DNA from: Bacteroidaceae bacterium
GTDB taxonomy: Bacteria; Bacteroidota; Bacteroidia; Bacteroidales; Bacteroidaceae
NCBI GenBank assembly: GCA_024398595.1
Contig: JAKSIX010000022.1
Location: 1-37,511, forward strand
Length of the DNA stretch: 37,511 nucleotides
Direction of reading: 5' to 3'
Shown here: positions 26,586-34,336 of the stretch, one piece after another
Numbering within the stretch: position 1 is the stretch's first letter
How the letters are laid out: every line of letters starts with the position of its first letter
Made by a program: the position numbers and the translations under genes
The notes under the pieces: model-generated
Told to the model about the DNA's origin: nothing
Seen by the model: the letters and a program-made list of their open reading frames with translations, nothing else
The model's database searches: none

Positions 26586-27170
26586 TTACTTGGCGGAGTT
26601 GTATCTGGCGTTCAGCCCTTCAATAATCTCATTGGTAATATTCATAGCCGGATCTATCAGCAGGATATTATCCCCCACCTTACTCAGGATAACGCTATAG
26701 CCATGATCCACGTTATAATCCTTCAGGTAAGCCTGTATTGAATCGCTTATCATCAGACTGTTGTTCTGACTTTCAATAGCGAGTTCCCTACTGAGGCGCT
26801 CGTTAAGTTCCTCCACATCCTGCTGTTTCTTGCCTATGCGGTTAGCCTCCTGCTGTGCTCTTTCCTGCGAAGAAAACACATTGTTCTGAAGTTTCCTGTT
26901 ATACTCATCAACTTCTTTCTGGAATTCATTGGCTTTTTCCGAGAGCAGCAGACGGCTGTTCTCTTCCTTACGCAACAAATCTTCTGCCAAGTCCAGATAG
27001 AACTGATATTTTGACAACAGGGTATCAATTTCCACGTATGCAATCTTCATACCCGTAACCACCCCCTGATTTGTTGAAACCGGCTGAACCGGACTGTTCT
27101 CCTTACACTGGCAGAAAGAAAGCATCAGTGCACCAATCGCCAACACAAAAAACAATTTGTTCGTTTTCAT
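26586..27170 (-). CDS. OmpH/Skp-like periplasmic chaperone
   Basis: The 194-aa product has an N-terminal export signal ending in 'LSFCQCKEN' (possibly a lipoprotein Cys), then 'GMKIAYVEIDTLLSKYQFYLD', a long amphipathic helix region (about residues 60-135, 'EKANEFQKEVDEYNRKLQ'), and a closing strand 'YNVDHGYSVILSKVGDNILLIDP'. This is the Skp/OmpH fold: tentacle helices that hold unfolded outer-membrane proteins in the periplasm. It follows the small membrane-protein gene after 2 bases. Confidence 0.87.
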   Translation of the reverse strand: MKTNKLFFVLAIGALMLSFCQCKENSPVQPVSTNQGVVTGMKIAYVEIDTLLSKYQFYLDLAEDLLRKEENSRLLLSEKANEFQKEVDEYNRKLQNNVFSSQERAQQEANRIGKKQQDVEELNERLSRELAIESQNNSLMISDSIQAYLKDYNVDHGYSVILSKVGDNILLIDPAMNITNEIIEGLNARYNSAK

Positions 27171-27172
27171 TT

Positions 27173-27400
27173 TTATCTATCAGTATTATTTATCCGTCTT
27201 TCTCTGACCGCAAGAGGACTTGGCTTCTGCGCCTGGGCATCCTGCGCCTCCACGCAACCTACGCCCCGCTTCCGCATAGCAGGGTTCTTTCCAACGTGGA
27301 TGTTCGGAAATTTTCCGTCCTTTCTGACCCAAATACTTACCGAAAGCAGGGCAACTCCCGCCAGCAGAAAAGCAACAGTCATAAGCAACGTTTTCACCAT
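27173..27400 (-). CDS. Small membrane protein conserved in Bacteroidetes
   Basis: The 75-aa product (ATG complementary to 27398-27400; the open frame extends to 27520 without a better start) has one transmembrane segment (residues 4-24) and then 'KDGKFPNIHVGKNPAMRKRG' followed by GCVEAQD. I recall similar short Bacteroidetes proteins with 'FPNTHxxxNxAMRxRGIGC', but the family has no name or known function. The rest is polar. It probably sits in the inner membrane and is co-transcribed with the OmpH-like gene. Confidence 0.7.
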   Translation of the reverse strand: MVKTLLMTVAFLLAGVALLSVSIWVRKDGKFPNIHVGKNPAMRKRGVGCVEAQDAQAQKPSPLAVRERRINNTDR

Positions 27401-27513
27401 ATTTCCCCTATCCTTGAGAAGCTTTTTAAGCAATCTTCTGAATTTTGACTGGCGAATATAATCAACTTTAGCGAACAATCCGCATACGATAAATTTAAAA
27501 AATGATAAAAAAA

Positions 27514-27543
27514 TTGTCATATCAGTATTTTACCGTATTTTTG
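27514..27543 (+). promoter_or_regulatory. Promoter for the dipeptidase gene
   Basis: TTG (27514-27516) and TATTTTTG (27536-27543) are 19 bases apart, a good -33/-7 pair. The leader would be about 80 bases. Confidence 0.6.
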
Positions 27544-27630
27544 GTAACAAATAACTCAAGCTTCGCCTTGACGGCCCCTGAATGACAGCAATTTGGAACC
27601 CGGCGGAACTTGAATAAACAATTGGATTTT

Positions 27631-29079
27631 ATGACACAGAAAGACTGGACGGATAAAGTATTGGACATATTCGCTGAAATATGTAAAATTCCACGCCCAT
27701 CAGGACACGAGGAGAAAATCGGTGCGTTTCTTGTGGATTTTGCCAAAAGGCACAATCTTGAATACAAACAGGATGCAGCAGGTAATGTGTTGATATGCAA
27801 GCCCGCCACATCAGGTATGGGAAACAGGCAGACAGTAATTCTGCAGGCTCATCAGGATATGGTGTGCGAAAAGGAAGCAACATTGGAACACGACTTTATG
27901 TCAGAGCCCATCGCCACCTGCATCGAAGACGGATGGCTGAAAGCCGAAGGTACTACGCTTGGTGCGGACGACGGAATAGGTATTTCCATGGCTTTGGCCA
28001 TTCTGGAGAGCAATGATATCAAGCACGGCCCCATTGAATGTCTGTTCACGGTTTCAGAAGAAACAGGTCTGTGCGGTGCCGAAAATCTCCAGGCCGGCAT
28101 GATGAACGGTTCAATGCTCATAAACCTTGACTCTGAGGACGAAGGCGAGATATTTATCGGTTGCGCCGGTGGCGTCAAAACTGAGATTGACTTTGAATTT
28201 GCCGGGGAGGATATTCCTGACGGATATTTTTTCCTCAAACTGTGCATTGACAAACTACACGGCGGACACTCAGGTGACGATATTGACAAGGGCTATGCAA
28301 ATGCCAACAAAGTACTTGGACGCTTCCTGTATGAAACATACGACAAATACGATATGCGTCTATGCAGTTTCAGTGGCGGCAACCTTCATAATGCCATACC
28401 TCGTGACGCTACGGCAATCATTGCGATTCCATCCGAAGATAAGGAAGCCATACGGGTTGACTTCAACATTTATGCAGATACGTTACAGAATGAATTTCAT
28501 GCAACAGAGAAAGAGATGGAATTCAGGATGGAATCTACAGATTCTATGCCGAAATGCATTTGTCAGGACGTTGCCCGCAATTTCATAACAAGCGTACACT
28601 GTGTCGTAAACGGAGTATTTGCCATGAGTATGGATGTTCCGGGCTTAGTTGAAACATCCAGCAATCTGGCATCTGTCCGTACCGGAAATAATTCCATACA
28701 CATAGTGACAAGCCAGCGTAGCTCCATCGAATCATCAAAATGGAATGTGGCATCGGCAATTGAAGCCGCATTCAAGCTGGCAGGCGCAAAAGTCAGAAAA
28801 GGTGAAGGCTATCCCGGATGGACCCCAAATACCGACTCGCGCTTACTTAAGATATCAACGGAAACTTACGTAAAACTGTTTGGGAAAGAGCCAAAAATCC
28901 GTGCCATACATGCAGGACTCGAATGCGGACTGTTCCTCAACTCATACCCCAATCTGGATATGATTTCTGTCGGTCCCACACTGCGTGGCGTGCACTCACC
29001 GTCAGAACGACTGGAACTGCGGACCGTGGATATGGTATTCCGCCACCTGCTGGCTATACTGGAAGAAATACCGGAATAA
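27631..29079 (+). CDS. pepD: Aminoacyl-histidine dipeptidase (M20 family, PepD-like)
   Basis: Zinc aminopeptidase that splits Xaa-His and similar dipeptides. From the ATG at 27631 the product has 482 aa, close to E. coli PepD (485). Motifs: 'IPRPSGHEEKIG', metal-binding His in 'ILQAHQDMVCE', bridging Asp in 'LGADDGIGISMA', catalytic 'VSEETGLCGAENL', a lid domain 'LHGGHSGDDIDKG', and a late 'IHAGLECGLF' and 'GPTLRGVHSPSER'. A TTG at 27610 would add 7 residues. No signal peptide is visible. It converges on the TlpA-like gene. Confidence 0.93.
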   Translation: MTQKDWTDKVLDIFAEICKIPRPSGHEEKIGAFLVDFAKRHNLEYKQDAAGNVLICKPATSGMGNRQTVILQAHQDMVCEKEATLEHDFMSEPIATCIEDGWLKAEGTTLGADDGIGISMALAILESNDIKHGPIECLFTVSEETGLCGAENLQAGMMNGSMLINLDSEDEGEIFIGCAGGVKTEIDFEFAGEDIPDGYFFLKLCIDKLHGGHSGDDIDKGYANANKVLGRFLYETYDKYDMRLCSFSGGNLHNAIPRDATAIIAIPSEDKEAIRVDFNIYADTLQNEFHATEKEMEFRMESTDSMPKCICQDVARNFITSVHCVVNGVFAMSMDVPGLVETSSNLASVRTGNNSIHIVTSQRSSIESSKWNVASAIEAAFKLAGAKVRKGEGYPGWTPNTDSRLLKISTETYVKLFGKEPKIRAIHAGLECGLFLNSYPNLDMISVGPTLRGVHSPSERLELRTVDMVFRHLLAILEEIPE

Positions 29080-29095
29080 TGCGGAACCGGAGTTG

Positions 29096-30202
29096 TTACT
29101 TGCTGAAATATTCCTCAAGGAACTCTATAAGTTCATTGCCACGAAGATTCGATGCCACTATCTTGCCATCCGAATCAATAAAGTAAGATGCCGGTATCGT
29201 CTTCAGTCCATACAACGCATTCGGACAATCATCGCTGTTCTGTTCATCTATCAGTTGAGGCCACGTCATTCCATTAGCCTTTATACCGGCTACCCAATCG
29301 TCACGGTCATTATCAACAGACACACTTACAATCTCAAAGCCCTGAGAACGGTACTTTTGGTAAGCATCCCTCAAATACGGCAGTTCATCCTTACAGGGAT
29401 TACACCAGCTGGCCCAGAAATCGAGCATCGTCAGTTTATTTGCATTGACATAATCAGAGAACTGCACAGCCTGCATTTTACCATCAGCAAACGCCTCGGC
29501 CTTAAAATTCCGGAATTCATTTCCTATAGCCAGTTTCCTCTGTACATTCACCATTCTTCTAAGTTCCCGAACATAATACGTATGTCCGAATTTCGGTTCC
29601 AGAGCATTCAGGAAGCCATCAACCTCGTCAAAATCAAAATTGGTATAGTTATCCAAAAGCTGTTCCATACCGAATGCATTATCCGCATTATCATAAATAG
29701 TGGCAGCTACAATATCATAGTACTGTTTCTGCAAATCACCCATTTCTTCAATATACGAGTCAATGCTCTGTCCCTCAGCATCCGCTTTTTCCATTTTGGC
29801 CTGAATCTCATCGCCCTTATCGGCCAATGCGTCCAACTCATCATAAAAGTTCTGCAGATTCCTGTTCACTTTCGTTCCACCGACCTTAACTTCACCATCA
29901 TTATACAATACATCGATAGTTCCAGGCTCCAAGTATATAGTGCAAGTAAAAGGAGTGCCATCATCATCAATGGCAAACAGCAGCAAGCGCACCTCACAAG
30001 AATCAGTTTCTCCGCTGAAACTGAACTTTCCCTTATCAACGAGCGCAGAATCCACTATATTGATGTTCACGCCTTGTTCCAATGTGCACAGATAAACGTT
30101 GGCTCCGTCGGGAACCACATCGGTCTTACCGTTAATCTTATACTTATTGCCGCATGCAGTCAGCAGTACAATGCCGAGTATGGCAAATAACAACTTCTTC
30201 AT
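29096..30202 (-). CDS. DUF4369/TlpA-like thioredoxin-fold lipoprotein
   Basis: The 368-aa product has a lipoprotein signal ('VLLTAC', Cys17), an N-terminal beta domain 'YKINGKTDVVPDGANVYL' typical of DUF4369, a helical middle ('LDALADKGDEIQAKMEKA'), and a C-terminal thioredoxin/AhpC-TSA domain with active site WCNPC in 'LDFWASWCNPCKDELPYLRDAY' and cis-Pro in 'IPASYFID'. It likely acts as a thiol:disulfide reductase in the periplasm. It lies 10 bases downstream of prs on the same strand. Confidence 0.9.
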   Translation of the reverse strand: MKKLLFAILGIVLLTACGNKYKINGKTDVVPDGANVYLCTLEQGVNINIVDSALVDKGKFSFSGETDSCEVRLLLFAIDDDGTPFTCTIYLEPGTIDVLYNDGEVKVGGTKVNRNLQNFYDELDALADKGDEIQAKMEKADAEGQSIDSYIEEMGDLQKQYYDIVAATIYDNADNAFGMEQLLDNYTNFDFDEVDGFLNALEPKFGHTYYVRELRRMVNVQRKLAIGNEFRNFKAEAFADGKMQAVQFSDYVNANKLTMLDFWASWCNPCKDELPYLRDAYQKYRSQGFEIVSVSVDNDRDDWVAGIKANGMTWPQLIDEQNSDDCPNALYGLKTIPASYFIDSDGKIVASNLRGNELIEFLEEYFSK

Positions 30203-30212
30203 ATTCTGGAGC

Positions 30213-31160
30213 TTATTTAATGATATACTGTGTACTGATAGACTCATTGCAGGTAACACGATGAATGGTCTCTGCAAACATCACGGCAATTGACAATTGC
30301 TTCAACTTACGGCAGGGTACCGGATTGCGGTAAGGGATACTGTTCGTGAATACAATTTCCTCCAACTTGGAATTATCAACCTTAACCGGTGCATCGGCCG
30401 ACATCACGCAATGCGACACCAAAGCACGGACAGACTTTGCCCCCGCCTCCACCATTGCATCCGCTGCAGTGCATATAGTACCGGCTGTATCAACAATATC
30501 ATCAATGATAATCACGTTCTTGCCTTCCACGTCACCGATAATTCTGATTTCGTCAACAACATTAGCCCTTGAACGTGTCTTCTGACAAAGCACCAACGGC
30601 ACGCCAAGATATTTGGCATACGCACTGGCACGCTTGCTTCCGCCTACATCCGGAGCTGTCATTACAAGATCTTCCAGATTGAGATTCTGTATATAAGGCA
30701 GGAAAATCTTCGAGGCATACATATGATCTACCGGCACATCAAAGAAACCTTGAATCTGGTCTGCGTGCAAATCCATAGTTATAAGGCGGTTGATGCCGGC
30801 CTTACTCAGCATATCAGCCACGAGCTTGGCTCCTATTGACACACGCGGCTTATCCTTACGGTCCTGTCTGGCCCATCCGAAATATGGAATTACCGCATTT
30901 ATTGTTCGGGCAGATGCCCTCTTGGCCGCATCAATCATAAGCAGAAGTTCCATCAGATTGTCCGATGGCGGGAATGTTGACTGCACCAGAAACACATCAG
31001 CTCCACGAATAGACTCCTCAAAAGAGACAGCGAACTCTCCGTCCGCAAAATGAGTCACATTCATCTGTCCTAACGGGCACTTCAGATAATCACAGATTTC
31101 CTTGGCCAGATACATACTGTCCGAGCCACAGAATACCATGAACGGGTTTACAGGATCCAT
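30213..31160 (-). CDS. prs: Ribose-phosphate pyrophosphokinase
   Basis: Makes PRPP from ribose 5-phosphate and ATP, feeding nucleotide and histidine synthesis. The 315-aa product has 'HFADGEFAVSFEESIRGADVFLVQS', 'AVIPYFGWARQDRKDKPR', 'ITMDLHADQIQGFFDVPVDH', 'VMTAPDVGGSKRA', and the PRPP-binding loop 'VIIIDDIVDTAGT'. The start ATG is complementary to 31158-31160; 21 more codons upstream are open but lie in the transcript leader. A clear promoter lies at 31221-31251. Confidence 0.96.
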   Translation of the reverse strand: MDPVNPFMVFCGSDSMYLAKEICDYLKCPLGQMNVTHFADGEFAVSFEESIRGADVFLVQSTFPPSDNLMELLLMIDAAKRASARTINAVIPYFGWARQDRKDKPRVSIGAKLVADMLSKAGINRLITMDLHADQIQGFFDVPVDHMYASKIFLPYIQNLNLEDLVMTAPDVGGSKRASAYAKYLGVPLVLCQKTRSRANVVDEIRIIGDVEGKNVIIIDDIVDTAGTICTAADAMVEAGAKSVRALVSHCVMSADAPVKVDNSKLEEIVFTNSIPYRNPVPCRKLKQLSIAVMFAETIHRVTCNESISTQYIIK

Positions 31161-31220
31161 TGATTTTTTTTCGTTAATTGTTATTTTAACCGGGCAAAAT
31201 GCCAAATCCGATTCTTCTTG

Positions 31221-31251
31221 CAAAGTTAGGATTAAAAAGGGAAGATTTCAA
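31221..31251 (-). promoter_or_regulatory. Promoter of prs
   Basis: On the minus strand TTG (31251-31249) and TAACTTTG (31228-31221) are 20 bases apart, a clean -33/-7 pair. The leader is about 54 bases. Confidence 0.65.
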
Positions 31252-31260
31252 TCCAAAACG

Positions 31261-31848
31261 TCATAATCTTGGACACCTTTTCGAGATTTTATCCGGATTT
31301 ACGGACACATAGCTTTTCCAGTCTTTCGGGGCCACGGCATCCGACTGTGGCCGTCCCATCTGCAAATAATGACAATACGCCGCCGCCAAGGCATCGGTAG
31401 CATCCATAAATCGTGGCATGTCGTCCTGCGATATATCAAGGATACGCTGGAGCATTGCCGCTACCTGTTCCTTGCTGGCACTGCCATTACCTGTTATGGC
31501 CATTTTTATCTTCAACGGTGCATACTCTGTTATCGGTACACTATGATGGATTGCGGCAGCCATAGCCACGCCCTGCGCGCGACCGAGCTTCAACATGGAC
31601 TGAACGTTCTTTCCAAAGAAAGGAGCCTCTATGGCCAGTTCATCAGGAAGGAAAGAGTCTATGATTCCTGTTACGCGCTCAAATATCCGGCCAAGCTTCA
31701 TATACACATCACCTGCCTTACGAAGATCTATGACTCCCATTGCCACGACCGAAGCCTTGGTGCCAACCACCTTGAGCACACCATACCCCATAATGTTCGT
31801 ACCGGGGTCTATGCCTAATATCACCTTCTCCAGAACGGGTTTTAGCAC
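31261..31848 (-). CDS. ruvC: Holliday junction resolvase RuvC
   Basis: Endonuclease that cuts Holliday junctions with RuvAB. The 195-aa product has the four acidic residues: D14 in 'ILGIDPGTN', E74 in '[11 protein letters not shown]', D149 and D152 in '[14 protein letters not shown]', with the three-residue spacing seen in E. coli. '[15 protein letters not shown]' is also typical. The length is slightly above the usual 170-190 because of a C-terminal tail. Confidence 0.95.
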   Translation of the reverse strand: MLKPVLEKVILGIDPGTNIMGYGVLKVVGTKASVVAMGVIDLRKAGDVYMKLGRIFERVTGIIDSFLPDELAIEAPFFGKNVQSMLKLGRAQGVAMAAAIHHSVPITEYAPLKIKMAITGNGSASKEQVAAMLQRILDISQDDMPRFMDATDALAAAYCHYLQMGRPQSDAVAPKDWKSYVSVNPDKISKRCPRL

Positions 31849-31897
31849 TTTGTGTTGATTTTTGACGCGAAGTTATCAATTATTCAAAGCAAAACGT

Positions 31898-31905
31898 TAC
31901 CTTTG
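31898..31905 (+). promoter_or_regulatory. -7 promoter element of the tRNA gene
   Basis: TACCTTTG matches TAnnTTTG, 17 bases before the tRNA 5' end. Confidence 0.5.
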
Positions 31906-31922
31906 CAGTGGAAATAATCACT

Positions 31923-31996
31923 GGGGCATTAGCTCATCTGGCTAGAGCGTTTGACTGGCAGTCAAGAGGTGACGAGTTCGAGTCTCGTATGCTCCA
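31923..31996 (+). tRNA. tRNA-Ala (anticodon GGC)
   Basis: The sequence folds as a cloverleaf: acceptor GGGGCAT with ATGCTCC (including the G3-U70 pair that marks alanine), D stem GCTC/GAGC, anticodon loop CTGGCAG with anticodon GGC, T stem ACGAG/CTCGT with loop TTCGAGT, and discriminator A. The 3' CCA is not encoded; the next bases are CGA. It reads GCC codons. Confidence 0.94.
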
Positions 31997-32028
31997 CGAT
32001 TTACTTTGGAAATCAGTTAGTTACGAGT

Positions 32029-32052
32029 TTTATGCACAAATTTATGCACAAA
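32029..32052. repeat. Tandem 12-base direct repeat
   Basis: TTTATGCACAAA occurs twice without a gap, 32 bases after the tRNA-Ala 3' end. It could be a small duplication, or part of a recombination site. Confidence 0.6.
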
Positions 32053-32241
32053 TTTTCAAGGTTGTGCGTAAGAAACTAAAGCATACTCTGATTAGCTGAA
32101 TTTTTGTTTTCCCCACCTGATATTATTTGGGACAACAAATCCCATTCGTAGGTTTCCTGCGAATTGGATTCGTTGGTTAATTCCTCTCAGCGAGGATGTC
32201 AGCGGACTTGTGACTTTCCCAACTGTCGGTTACTCATCGGT

Positions 32242-32373
32242 TTAATCGGACTCGAAGTAGGCGGTGAGCTTTTCCAGGCTGTTTCCGGCGGCCTTTCCCT
32301 TCAGACTTTTGTCCGAAACTGGACTATTGGGTGAAAGGGGTTGAGGGGGAAATGCGGATTCATTGATGGCCAT
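32242..32373 (-). CDS. Possible small protein (43 aa)
   Basis: An ATG-started minus-strand frame reads MAINESAFPPQPLSPNSPVS, then DKSLKGKAAGNSLEKLTAYF and ESD. The second half uses codons like the host genes (CTG, AAG, ACC, TTC) and has a helix-like composition. No promoter or partner was seen, and I do not recognise it. It may be a chance frame or the tail of a lost gene. Confidence 0.3.
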   Translation of the reverse strand: MAINESAFPPQPLSPNSPVSDKSLKGKAAGNSLEKLTAYFESD

Positions 32374-32387
32374 ATCGGTTTTTGCAG

Positions 32388-32395
32388 TAATTTTG
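32388..32395 (+). promoter_or_regulatory. -7 promoter element of the secreted-protein gene
   Basis: TAATTTTG matches TAnnTTTG, 50 bases before the ATG. It sits in a 14-mer identical to that at 14091-14104. Confidence 0.5.
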
Positions 32396-32445
32396 CAGGA
32401 CGGGAGGTCAGTAACGGATTGGTAATAAAAGATAGAACATAGATT

Positions 32446-33822
32446 ATGAAAGGTGATTCGGGTTCTGTTTGGCGCACGGTGCTGTTAGTTGCGTTTATGT
32501 GTCTTGCTGCAGGTGAGGCTTATGGATATGAGGTGTGGAAAGGTGGAGACGCTAGTGTAAACAGTGGAGTGCTTGTGGTGGAAGATGATTGTGAGATAGG
32601 GATTGTAGCTGTTGGAGAGGAAGGTTGCTTAATCATTAAGCCGGATGCGAGTGTAAAAGTGTTATCGCGTGTATATTCATATACTGGAAGCAAGATTTAC
32701 GTCTTTGGACAACTTGATGTCAACAATGTGAAGGATAGTTCTTTTCAAGGGGTGATATATGTGATGTTCGGTGGAGGTGTACTGGGAAATCTTGGTAGTG
32801 AAGGCACGATTGTATCATTGGATAAAGATGAAACTCTCGCCATGATCAGTACCAAACGTAAGGTTGGAGGTCAGATGCCATCAAGGAGTAACGGGTATGT
32901 AGGATGGAAGGATTACTATGGTATTGGAATGGAGGCAGACGGGGACTTCATTTCGTTCAGTTGTTATGAGGATGAGCAGTACACAAAGCCAATTGACTTT
33001 GAGAAGTGGAAGGACGCTGACGGTAAGTTGGAAGGATATTATTTCACTATCGGTGATGTCAATTATCATGCGACATATGATTATTTTGAGTTGTACCTTG
33101 ATGGGGATGTGGTGTTTCCGGACAAGGCAGAATACAGATGTGAAGATGATATACAGGTGGGGGAAACGAATACGATTGCGTATTCACGCGAATTCAAGTA
33201 CACGGGGGTCTGGCAGTGCTGGTTTGTGCCGTTTGAAGTCAGAGTGGATGAGAAACAGTTCGACGCTGCCGAGGTGGCAGGCATACTCATGGATGACGAA
33301 GGCAACACTGTCGTGGCGTTCCGGAAGATGGCTGCAAGGGCGCTGATGAAGGCCGGTACTCCTTATGTGGTTAAGGCGAAGACGAGCTTAGTCTATATTG
33401 AGGCTGCAGGGAACAAGCTGTACAAGGCAAGCATGAGAACCGATGTGGATCTGAGGTCAGCGTATGATGATTTCCTCATCAGCGGTATATATGAGTGGCA
33501 GAGCAGCGATGAAGGATATACTCTGAACACTTCCGGAAAGTTCATGCAGATGGCGGCAGGCGCCAGGTTGGCTCCGCAACGTTTCTGGCTGACTGTCAGC
33601 CCGAGGACCGGCAGGCCGTATGGCAACGGCGCTGTGACATCAGCGGCAGGACAGCTGTACTTCACGGTATTGGGTGACGGTGACGGCACCACAGGAGTTG
33701 TGGAGACAGACTTCGGCGTGGAGAAGAAGGCGGACATCTACAATCTGCAGGGCCAGAAGGTGACGGAGATTGCAAGCGGTGAGATATACATCATGGACGG
33801 CAGGAAGTTTGTCGCTGAATGA
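32446..33822 (+). CDS. Secreted protein with sorting-domain-like C-terminal tail
   Basis: The 458-aa product has a signal peptide (LLVAFMCLAAGEAYG, cleavage near residue 28) and no recognised enzymatic motif. The first part (30-130) has a repetitive beta pattern ('GVLVVEDDCEIGIVAVGEEGCLIIKPDASVKV') that may be a short beta-solenoid. The middle is beta-rich with Tyr and Asp. The end reads 'VEKKADIYNLQGQKVTEIAS' then GEIYIMDGRKFVAE, the kind of tail that closes many Prevotella-group surface proteins and resembles T9SS type A sorting domains. I infer export to the cell surface. The 47-aa frame starts two bases after its stop. Confidence 0.7.
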   Translation: MKGDSGSVWRTVLLVAFMCLAAGEAYGYEVWKGGDASVNSGVLVVEDDCEIGIVAVGEEGCLIIKPDASVKVLSRVYSYTGSKIYVFGQLDVNNVKDSSFQGVIYVMFGGGVLGNLGSEGTIVSLDKDETLAMISTKRKVGGQMPSRSNGYVGWKDYYGIGMEADGDFISFSCYEDEQYTKPIDFEKWKDADGKLEGYYFTIGDVNYHATYDYFELYLDGDVVFPDKAEYRCEDDIQVGETNTIAYSREFKYTGVWQCWFVPFEVRVDEKQFDAAEVAGILMDDEGNTVVAFRKMAARALMKAGTPYVVKAKTSLVYIEAAGNKLYKASMRTDVDLRSAYDDFLISGIYEWQSSDEGYTLNTSGKFMQMAAGARLAPQRFWLTVSPRTGRPYGNGAVTSAAGQLYFTVLGDGDGTTGVVETDFGVEKKADIYNLQGQKVTEIASGEIYIMDGRKFVAE

Positions 33823-33824
33823 TT

Positions 33825-33968
33825 ATGGCTATGAAGAAAGATTATTGCAGACCTGTTGTAAGGTGCATAAGTGTAGGTACGGGCAGGTCGATTCTGTCAG
33901 TGTCTACGGAATTCGAGACCACAGGCTTCGATACTGAAAGGAGAGGCAGCGAGAGTGACTTTGACTGA
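33825..33968 (+). CDS. Small protein (47 aa) downstream of the secreted protein
   Basis: The frame starts MAMKKDYCRPVVRCISVGTG and ends ERRGSESDFD. It begins 2 bases after the stop of the secreted-protein gene and is followed by a good terminator, so it belongs to the same transcript. An alternative start is the ATG at 33831. The 'MKKxYxxPxVxxxxV' opening and acidic end recall short peptides common downstream of surface-protein genes in Bacteroidales. No function is known to me. Confidence 0.55.
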   Translation: MAMKKDYCRPVVRCISVGTGRSILSVSTEFETTGFDTERRGSESDFD

Positions 33969-33995
33969 TTGGAGTCCTGCGTATATGGATATGGG

Positions 33996-34027
33996 GGTTG
34001 CCGGGTCAGTGCCTGGCAACCTTTTTT
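33996..34027 (+). terminator. Rho-independent terminator after the 47-aa gene
   Basis: GGTTGCCGGG (33996-34005) pairs with CCTGGCAACC (34012-34021), one G-U pair, loop TCAGTG, then six T (34022-34027). Confidence 0.88.
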
Positions 34028-34254
34028 ATGCCCGTGCAGTCAGGGAGCAGCGTGCGACGGTAATTTTTGAAACAGTGCAGAAAGCAGCATCTGACCGGCA
34101 CGCGCAGTGGAATACCGCAGTCGCCCCGCCTGCCACTTCCCGGAGAACCGGCACCGACACCTGAGACACCATCCGGTACGTCATTGACTTCTGTTACCAT
34201 CTTCTACCGCAACGATACCCTGTCTGACAACAGCTGCCTGCTGTTCCTCGGAGC
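34028..34254. other. Intergenic stretch without a supported gene
   Basis: A 65-codon plus-strand frame is open (34067-34264; it contains PGEPAPTPETPSGTSLTSVT) but has no start signal or recognisable domain. I see no other feature. Confidence 0.4.
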
Positions 34255-34285
34255 AAAAAAATGAGGTGGCCATCTGACCACCTCA
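34255..34285 (-). terminator. Terminator of the YARHG-type gene
   Basis: TGAGGTGG (34262-34269) and CCACCTCA (34278-34285) are perfect complements. On the minus strand the hairpin is followed by a run of seven T, and it lies 51 bases beyond the stop of the gene at 34337. Confidence 0.8.
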
Positions 34286-34336
34286 AAACAGGACCGCGAT
34301 AAATGGGGATTTTGGCCACTTCAAATACTACGATAG

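Larger units (their letters stand above)
31997..32445. other. Non-coding stretch after the tRNA
   Basis: No sizeable gene in these 449 bases. It contains a tandem 12-base repeat (32029-32052), a short hairpin ATTCGTAGG/CCTGCGAAT (32144-32164, loop TTT, no T-run), a small minus-strand frame (32242-32373) and the promoter element of the next gene. Confidence 0.5.

Noticed and set aside
28985-30190. A 401-codon plus-strand frame
   Set aside because: It is antisense to the TlpA-like lipoprotein gene, whose lipobox and WCNPC motif identify the true strand.
31908-32099. A 63-codon plus-strand frame over the tRNA-Ala
   Set aside because: It is a translation of the tRNA itself and of the DNA after it; no family similarity or start signal.
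32144-32164. Hairpin after the tRNA as a terminator
   Set aside because: A stem of 9 pairs exists, but no T-run follows on either strand.
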